Origin: an uncultured Bacteroidales bacterium
Lineage (GTDB): Bacteria > Bacteroidota > Bacteroidia > Bacteroidales > P3
Direction: 5' to 3'
Length of the DNA stretch: 10,102 nt
Assembly (NCBI GenBank): GCA_937876865.1
Contig: CALEFF010000051.1
Span: forward strand, 1-10,102
Shown here: positions 6,136-10,102 of the stretch, in pieces
Layout of the letters: the number at the start of each line of letters is the position of its first letter
Position numbering within the stretch: the stretch's first letter is position 1
Translations under genes and position numbers: made by a program
Notes under the pieces: generated by a model
Told to the model about the DNA's origin: nothing
Seen by the model: the letters and a program-made list of their open reading frames with translations, nothing else
Database searches by the model: none

Positions 6136-7850
6136 AACCACTTAGCTATATCATTCTTTTTATTAAAGGGTAATCTCCTTAAGTAAGCATCAAAATCTGA
6201 AATCGGTTTTATAGCATAACTTCCGTCATTTTGATCTTTTGCATATAATATAAGATATTCATCAATTAGTCTAAATAATTCTTTATTTCTTATTTTATCA
6301 TCATAAAGATACAATGTATTTATTGAAACTGGAATTATTGGCATGCACGCAACATCTTTAAGTTCAATCTCTTTTCTTTTCTTAATTTCCTCATAGAACC
6401 ACTTATTCAATATTGACATTAAGCCTGGTTGTAAAAGACGCACATCTTCAAATACAATAATTGGATAATAAGCAACTTGATCAGGTATGCCATTATCCCA
6501 TTTAAAAGTGTAATCTTCAATAGAATCAATATGATTAATTATTTGACCTATACCTATAGGCTCTGGATCTTTCTTAAATTCTTTTCTAGTCGAATCTATA
6601 TTACGTGTTTTTAATACAATCTTTTCATGAAGTTCATCTAACAACCTATCATAATCAGCATGATCTCTAATTTCTCCATTCATTTTTATAGCTTTGCATT
6701 CCATAATCAACAATTCTCCGTTAGGATAACGAGCATAAAAATCAGGTTCATGTCTATCTTCTTTTTCATTATGTATATTTCTTGCAGGCCAAGTAACAAC
6801 ATTATCATTAAGACATTTAAAAAATGTTTCTCTAAACAACACTTTCTCAACAAAGTCCTTGTTATAGTCAAAGTAACCAATGCTACCTTTTTTACCATTA
6901 ATTAATGGCATGAAATCAAAATACAAACTATTATACAAACGTTCACATAAGAATTGATTATTGATAACAATAACACCTGAACCATCTTTTAGTTTTATAA
7001 ATGGTTTTGAACGAAATTGCCTATAATCGGTATTAACTTTTTCTATCGAGATATAATCATCTTCATTTATACACAAACTTTCTATTAATGTTTCTGAAAA
7101 AAGTCCTGTTTCATCATTTAACATCATATTCCATAATGGGACAATCGGAACACCTGTTTGATTATTCTTAAAATATTCGTCTGTCTTTTTTGTCAACCAA
7201 AGTATTGTAGCATAATATTGCTTCCAAGAAGTTATTCCCCATTTAGACAACAACACATCTGACGCTCTTGACATAACTTCATTTTGAGGAATGAAATTTA
7301 CTAATTTATAAAAATAATACATTTGACTTTGCATTATTTCATTATAAGCATAGTAATTGCTATCATTATTTAGAAAATTATTTAGAAAAATCAATTCATC
7401 AATTTCTTTTTTTGTTTTTTTCTTAAAACTAAATATTTTCTCATTAATTGCAAGTATAACCTTAAACAAATAAAATTCCTCATCTTCTTCTGGCATTGTA
7501 TTTGAATATTCTTCAACTGGAATTGAAAATATCAATCGCCATAATTCAAGAGCCGTCCTATACGTTGAAACTATAACTGTATTATTTTTATTTAAATTGA
7601 TTTTATTATAATAATTTTCAAATACCTCGTTTACATATACAATATGCTTTTGACTTTTTTCTGAAAAAAAAGTTTTTCCATTATTAGGCATTTCAAAGTT
7701 ACCATAATGGTGACTTAATACTGCAGCCATTTTAACAAGTGTTGTACGTTTATATCTTTTCAATACAGATATAATATCTAAATCCTTCTTTTCATTAAAA
7801 AAACTATTATATTCAAGTACTTGTTTTAATTCATAAGTATCTTTTTTCAT
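6123..7850 (-). CDS. Uncharacterised protein with PD-(D/E)XK nuclease-like C-terminal half
   Basis: I do not recognise the family of this 575-residue protein. From about 335 to 440 it has the layout of a PD-(D/E)XK nuclease: a helix with Glu341 (FRETFF), then EPDFYARYPNGELLIMECKA with Asp370, Glu384 and Lys386 as candidate metal-binding and catalytic residues, and GIGQI with Gln436 further on. Residues 1-280 are mostly helical, Lys- and Asn-rich, and show no known motif. PFIKLKDGSGVIVINN (283-298) opens a small beta region before the nuclease part. No signal peptide or membrane segment is seen. The gene is visibly more AT-rich than the housekeeping genes. It starts 41 bases after the AlbA_2 gene with no promoter box between, so cotranscription is likely. 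Restriction-like or other DNA/RNA cleavage is inference; it could also be an inactive nuclease fold. Confidence 0.85.
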   Translation of the reverse strand: MKKDTYELKQVLEYNSFFNEKKDLDIISVLKRYKRTTLVKMAAVLSHHYGNFEMPNNGKTFFSEKSQKHIVYVNEVFENYYNKINLNKNNTVIVSTYRTALELWRLIFSIPVEEYSNTMPEEDEEFYLFKVILAINEKIFSFKKKTKKEIDELIFLNNFLNNDSNYYAYNEIMQSQMYYFYKLVNFIPQNEVMSRASDVLLSKWGITSWKQYYATILWLTKKTDEYFKNNQTGVPIVPLWNMMLNDETGLFSETLIESLCINEDDYISIEKVNTDYRQFRSKPFIKLKDGSGVIVINNQFLCERLYNSLYFDFMPLINGKKGSIGYFDYNKDFVEKVLFRETFFKCLNDNVVTWPARNIHNEKEDRHEPDFYARYPNGELLIMECKAIKMNGEIRDHADYDRLLDELHEKIVLKTRNIDSTRKEFKKDPEPIGIGQIINHIDSIEDYTFKWDNGIPDQVAYYPIIVFEDVRLLQPGLMSILNKWFYEEIKKRKEIELKDVACMPIIPVSINTLYLYDDKIRNKELFRLIDEYLILYAKDQNDGSYAIKPISDFDAYLRRLPFNKKNDIAKWLKGE

Positions 7851-7891
7851 AAAATAATAACATATTCAAGTTTTTAATTTTATAGCATAAC

Positions 7892-9424
7892 CTACAAATT
7901 TACCACCCAACGACCATCTTTTCTACCTCCTTCGCGAATGAGAATTCCCATTTTCTTTAATTGAGCTAAATCGTTTTCAATAGTCCTATCTGAAACTTCA
8001 AACTTTTCCGAAGTCTTTTCCGAAGTCTTTTCCGAAATCTTTTCCGAAATAGCTTTTGCGGTTAATGTTGGTTCTTGAATCAATAGTTCAATTATACACT
8101 TTTGACGTTCAGTTAATTCTTTTCGGTCATCTTTTCGGTCATTATTTAACCTAAAAGAATTACTGTTTTGTTCTTTACCTAATGGCAATACCAATTCCAC
8201 CTCATCTAATTCAATCTTATTTTTCAGTTCTGGCTCGCCCCATTTGGTGTCTTTCCATGCTGCAATGATTTGAGGGAAGCCGGAACCGATGTTTTCTCCG
8301 AATCCCACCATGCGGAGCATGTTTTGGATGCGAGGATTACGAGCCTTAGAGCTACCACCTTCATATATTTGTTCTAATGGCAATCGTAAAAGTCCAGGAT
8401 TTCGGAAGCAAAGTTTATCATCATGCTTTTCAATTCGCAAGATAGCAGACTCCATCATTAAGTCGGCATGAATAATAGCATTAGTAAAAGCTTCTCGAAC
8501 AGCCTTATGCTGAGGTGTATCATCTACTCTTTGCATTCCTTCCATACGAAAAGGTCTTGGAAGATCAAATGTCATCTTTGGTAGTACTATACTAAAAAAC
8601 TGATAAAGATTGTTTTCCCAACGCCCATCGTAGGTTAAGCGATCGCTGTAACGTTCTTCTCCGATAAGATTGCAGAAATTCAAATAGTCCATACGGAAGT
8701 TATCAAAACGTTCTCTAATAGAAAGTCCTTTGCCAAACATCATTAGCCCAGCCATTGATAGTCCTTCTTTTCCTTCTTCTCGGTTTACTATATATCCTCC
8801 AAGATTTCTAAGGAATGTTTTATCATCTACTTCATTCCAAATATGGTCTGCATTCCATACACGGAATAGATTACGATAACGATGTAATGAATCAAGATCA
8901 ATATCGTCCATATTATAGTGTTCAATCAAGATTCCGTCATTTCCTTCTTCAAATGAATCACGAATCATGGCACGTACTTGTCTTTCTGTGCAACGATAAT
9001 CTCCTTCCTGATTACGTTTATAAGTTCCTTTATAAATATTATCGTTCAAATATATTGGTTTTATACGCCAATCTGCTTGTGGAACATTAATACAAACAAT
9101 TTTTTTACCATCTATATCAATGATATTGACATCGCTATCTGAAAGAATGTTTTCGTTAACTTTATTGCTATTGATTGTATTCCAAAAATCAGTGATAATT
9201 TTCTGTGAATCTTCAACGCCAACTACTTGAAAACGCTTTTTTATATCTTTTTCTTTTAAATTTTCAACAATACCGAGTAGAATAGTACCTCCATAAGTGT
9301 TTGCAAAAGAAGAATAGGTTTCCCATATAGAATTAGGAATAGTATTTGTCGCTTTTTTGCATTCTAAATTGATATGTTCACCATTAGCCAATATAGATTC
9401 TATTCTAATTTTATTTGATTCCAT
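7892..9424 (-). CDS. AlbA_2 (Schlafen-like) / GHKL-type ATPase / winged-helix protein (COG2865-like)
   Basis: A 510-residue protein of the COG2865 type, often annotated as an ATP-binding or RecG-related regulator. An N-terminal AlbA_2 domain (about 8-130) shows NGEHINLECKKA (14-25) and FANTYGGTILLGIVE (40-54). A middle linker (about 160-300) precedes a GHKL-like ATPase region with AVREAFTNAIIHADL (308-322; Glu311, Asn315, His319), FRNPG (340-344) and GFGENIGSGFPQI (374-386). A C-terminal winged helix follows from about 437 (ERQKCIIELL to GRWVVNL). AlbA_2 domains bind nucleic acid, and some Schlafen relatives cleave RNA; cleavage here is not evident. Between helices of the HTH is a (I/T)SEK expansion encoded by 12-bp repeats. 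It is the first gene of a two-gene unit with the nuclease-like gene. The start at 9424 fits the domain boundary. Confidence 0.92.
   Translation of the reverse strand: MESNKIRIESILANGEHINLECKKATNTIPNSIWETYSSFANTYGGTILLGIVENLKEKDIKKRFQVVGVEDSQKIITDFWNTINSNKVNENILSDSDVNIIDIDGKKIVCINVPQADWRIKPIYLNDNIYKGTYKRNQEGDYRCTERQVRAMIRDSFEEGNDGILIEHYNMDDIDLDSLHRYRNLFRVWNADHIWNEVDDKTFLRNLGGYIVNREEGKEGLSMAGLMMFGKGLSIRERFDNFRMDYLNFCNLIGEERYSDRLTYDGRWENNLYQFFSIVLPKMTFDLPRPFRMEGMQRVDDTPQHKAVREAFTNAIIHADLMMESAILRIEKHDDKLCFRNPGLLRLPLEQIYEGGSSKARNPRIQNMLRMVGFGENIGSGFPQIIAAWKDTKWGEPELKNKIELDEVELVLPLGKEQNSNSFRLNNDRKDDRKELTERQKCIIELLIQEPTLTAKAISEKISEKTSEKTSEKFEVSDRTIENDLAQLKKMGILIREGGRKDGRWVVNL
8003..8050 (-). repeat. 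Four 12-bp tandem repeats within the HTH coding region
   Basis: Plus-strand units CTTTTCCGAAGT (8003-8014, 8015-8026) and CTTTTCCGAAAT (8027-8038, 8039-8050) run back to back, with a degenerate fifth unit beyond. They encode TSEK, TSEK, ISEK and ISEK of the AlbA_2 protein (residues 459-474). Copy-number changes would keep the frame. Confidence 0.92.
8119..8142 (-). repeat. Two 12-bp tandem repeats in the linker before the winged helix
   Basis: CTTTTCGGTCAT occurs twice in a row (8119-8130, 8131-8142), encoding the NDRKDDRK part of the same protein. The unit resembles the CTTTTCCGAAGT units about 70 bp away, and both are 12-mers that preserve the frame. Confidence 0.85.
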
Positions 9425-9460
9425 TTGAGTAATTATTACTTAAAGCCTTTTTATTTCATG

Positions 9461-9468
9461 CAAAGTTA
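9461..9468 (-). promoter_or_regulatory. Putative -7 element for the AlbA_2-nuclease unit
   Basis: TAACTTTG on the minus strand fits TAnnTTTG and would give a leader of about 30 nt before the ATG at 9424. No TTG is seen at -33 with standard spacing (the nearest TTTTG is about 26 bases upstream), so it may be weak or need an activator. It lies beyond the terminator of the upstream RNA candidate, so the unit should start independently. Confidence 0.4.
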
Positions 9469-9486
9469 TAAATATTTTCTTTAAAT

Positions 9487-9684
9487 AAAAAAAACAAAAG
9501 AGTGCAACGTTAAGTTACACTCTTTTTTCGGTCAAATATTGTTTAATTAAAATTCTTCAATTACTTCACCTCCTCTTATATAATCGGTACTGGTTATCAG
9601 GATTTTCCATTTTTGTGGTACAATTATGGAACAAAATCAGGGATTTTTCCCCATAATTTAACCGGCAATACCTTCAAAGAACTC
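9487..9684 (-). ncRNA. Candidate small structured RNA (about 190 nt)
   Basis: No credible protein is encoded here, yet the minus strand has a -7 box, a foldable body and a terminator in order. Visible helices are as follows. The 5' end 9677-9684 pairs with 9550-9557 (8 bp, two G-U). 9669-9672 pairs with 9586-9589 and 9659-9663 with 9592-9596. A long hairpin, 9642-9658 with 9622-9638, has 17 positions with two G-U pairs and one mismatch around a 3-base loop. The 3' part carries the sequence AGGAGGUGA unpaired. The layout resembles Bacteroidota small RNAs such as Bacteroidales-1 or a 6S-like RNA, but I cannot confirm either; a leader of a decayed gene is another possibility. Confidence 0.45.
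9496..9526 (-). terminator. Intrinsic terminator of the small-RNA candidate
   Basis: Arms 9514-9526 and 9496-9508 form a 13-bp stem around a 5-base loop. Read on the minus strand it is followed by a G and then T8. The single non-Watson-Crick position is U-G on the minus strand but a C-A mismatch on the plus strand, pointing to minus-strand use. No plus-strand gene ends nearby. Confidence 0.75.
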
Positions 9685-9688
9685 TCTG

Positions 9689-9696
9689 CAAAGGTA
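9689..9696 (-). promoter_or_regulatory. Bacteroidota -7 element upstream of the small-RNA candidate
   Basis: TACCTTTG, in the context TTTTCGTACCTTTGCA, is a strong match to the TAnnTTTG box and would start minus-strand RNA near 9683. The -33 region lacks a clear TTG at 19-21 bases. Confidence 0.55.
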
Positions 9697-9919
9697 CGAA
9701 AATATCCGACACCCGATGCAGTTATGATGTTTTAATTTTCAACTGTAGATGGTTGGCTCTCCGGTTGTCCCCCGTATCCTGTCCGTTCCGAGTTCATCAG
9801 TTTCTTTGACCGTCTTGGTCTCCGAATGTCTCTATTTCGAAACATCTCGTTTTTTTTCAGGTTGTCTCTGTTGCCAAACGGATGGGACGGGTTGTCCAAA
9901 ATGTTTTCAGATGGACACC
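9697..9919. other. Non-coding, relatively GC-rich stretch without a supportable gene
   Basis: Between the small-RNA promoter box and the decayed frame I see no convincing gene. A 63-residue open frame on the minus strand (9732-9923) is Arg- and Asn-rich and low in hydrophobic residues, with no motif or credible start context. Base composition rises here compared with the AT-rich DNA to the left, suggesting a junction with foreign or decayed DNA at about 9720-9740. Confidence 0.4.
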
Positions 9920-10102
9920 TCAATTCTCGGTCTCCTCCCGTTCTTTAAGTTCCTTTATGAGAAGGTCTGCTCCTCAGATTGCCTCATCCACGATGGAGTT
10001 AATCGAAAAATCTCAGAAATAGTCGTTTGCACATCTACCACCGATGATGGATGTCACGACAGCATCAAAGAGTGCTGTCCATTGTTGCTCTGTTCTTTTT
10101 TT
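9920..10102 (-). pseudogene. Decayed reading frame with in-frame TGA codons (fragment)
   Basis: One minus-strand frame from the window edge reads like a real protein (EQQWTALFDAVVTSIIGGRC, then SINSIVDEAI and ADLLIKELKEREETEN). It is broken by TGA at 10013-10015 and 9974-9976 before a third TGA at 9920-9922, which may be the original stop. The surrounding sequence is richer in G+C than the rest of the window. I do not recognise the protein. Its size and character suit a small mobile-element or prophage protein. Two CGA or TGG codons turned to TGA would explain it. Its 5' end is outside the window. Confidence 0.35.

Noticed and set aside
9732..9923. 63-residue minus-strand open frame
   Set aside because: Arg/Asn-rich composition, no motif and no start context; it overlaps the decayed frame and looks like a chance opening in GC-richer DNA.

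Overview
The window looks like a chromosome segment of a low-GC member of the Bacteroidota, probably Bacteroidales. Three things point there. The order ftsX - DUF3098 - uppP - truB is characteristic of the phylum. Several start regions carry the Bacteroidota-type promoter (TTG, about 19 bases, TAnnTTTG). The coding genes mostly lack strong Shine-Dalgarno sequences. All nine protein ends seen use TAA or TAG.

Layout, left to right. (1) Bases 1-653, plus strand: the 3' end of a gene made of nearly identical 42-residue WD40 repeats, closed by a strong terminator at 676-722. (2) 728-1981, minus strand: an AAA_14/DUF4143 ATPase. Its promoter lies between two copies of a perfect 34-bp repeat, each holding the palindrome TTGCCAATATTGGCAA, with centres 73 bp apart. 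(3) 2104-3384, minus strand: a monofunctional aspartate kinase (lysC), divergent from the next operon. (4) 3494-6118, plus strand: a tight housekeeping operon for envelope and translation functions: ftsX (divisome and cell-wall hydrolase control), a small DUF3098 membrane protein, uppP (undecaprenyl carrier recycling) and truB (tRNA Psi55). (5) 6123-9424, minus strand: an accessory two-gene unit reading toward truB. Its first gene encodes an AlbA_2 (Schlafen-like)/GHKL-ATPase/winged-helix protein. Its second encodes an uncharacterised 575-residue protein with a PD-(D/E)XK-type nuclease motif. (6) 9425-9730: no protein gene, but on the minus strand a promoter box, a foldable RNA of about 190 nt and an intrinsic terminator, making a good small-RNA candidate. 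(7) 9730-10102: sequence visibly richer in G+C, with a decayed minus-strand reading frame interrupted by TGA codons, probably debris of a mobile element or prophage.

The core genes are confident calls. The most interesting accessory material is the AlbA_2 plus nuclease pair, which is a candidate but unproven defence or regulatory module. Next are the putative small RNA just upstream of it, the twin-operator promoter of the DUF4143 ATPase, and the WD40 gene, whose repeats vary almost only at loop positions. The convergent stop regions of truB and the nuclease gene share one inverted repeat that both terminates transcription and encodes the same Lys-Gly-Glu end in both proteins.
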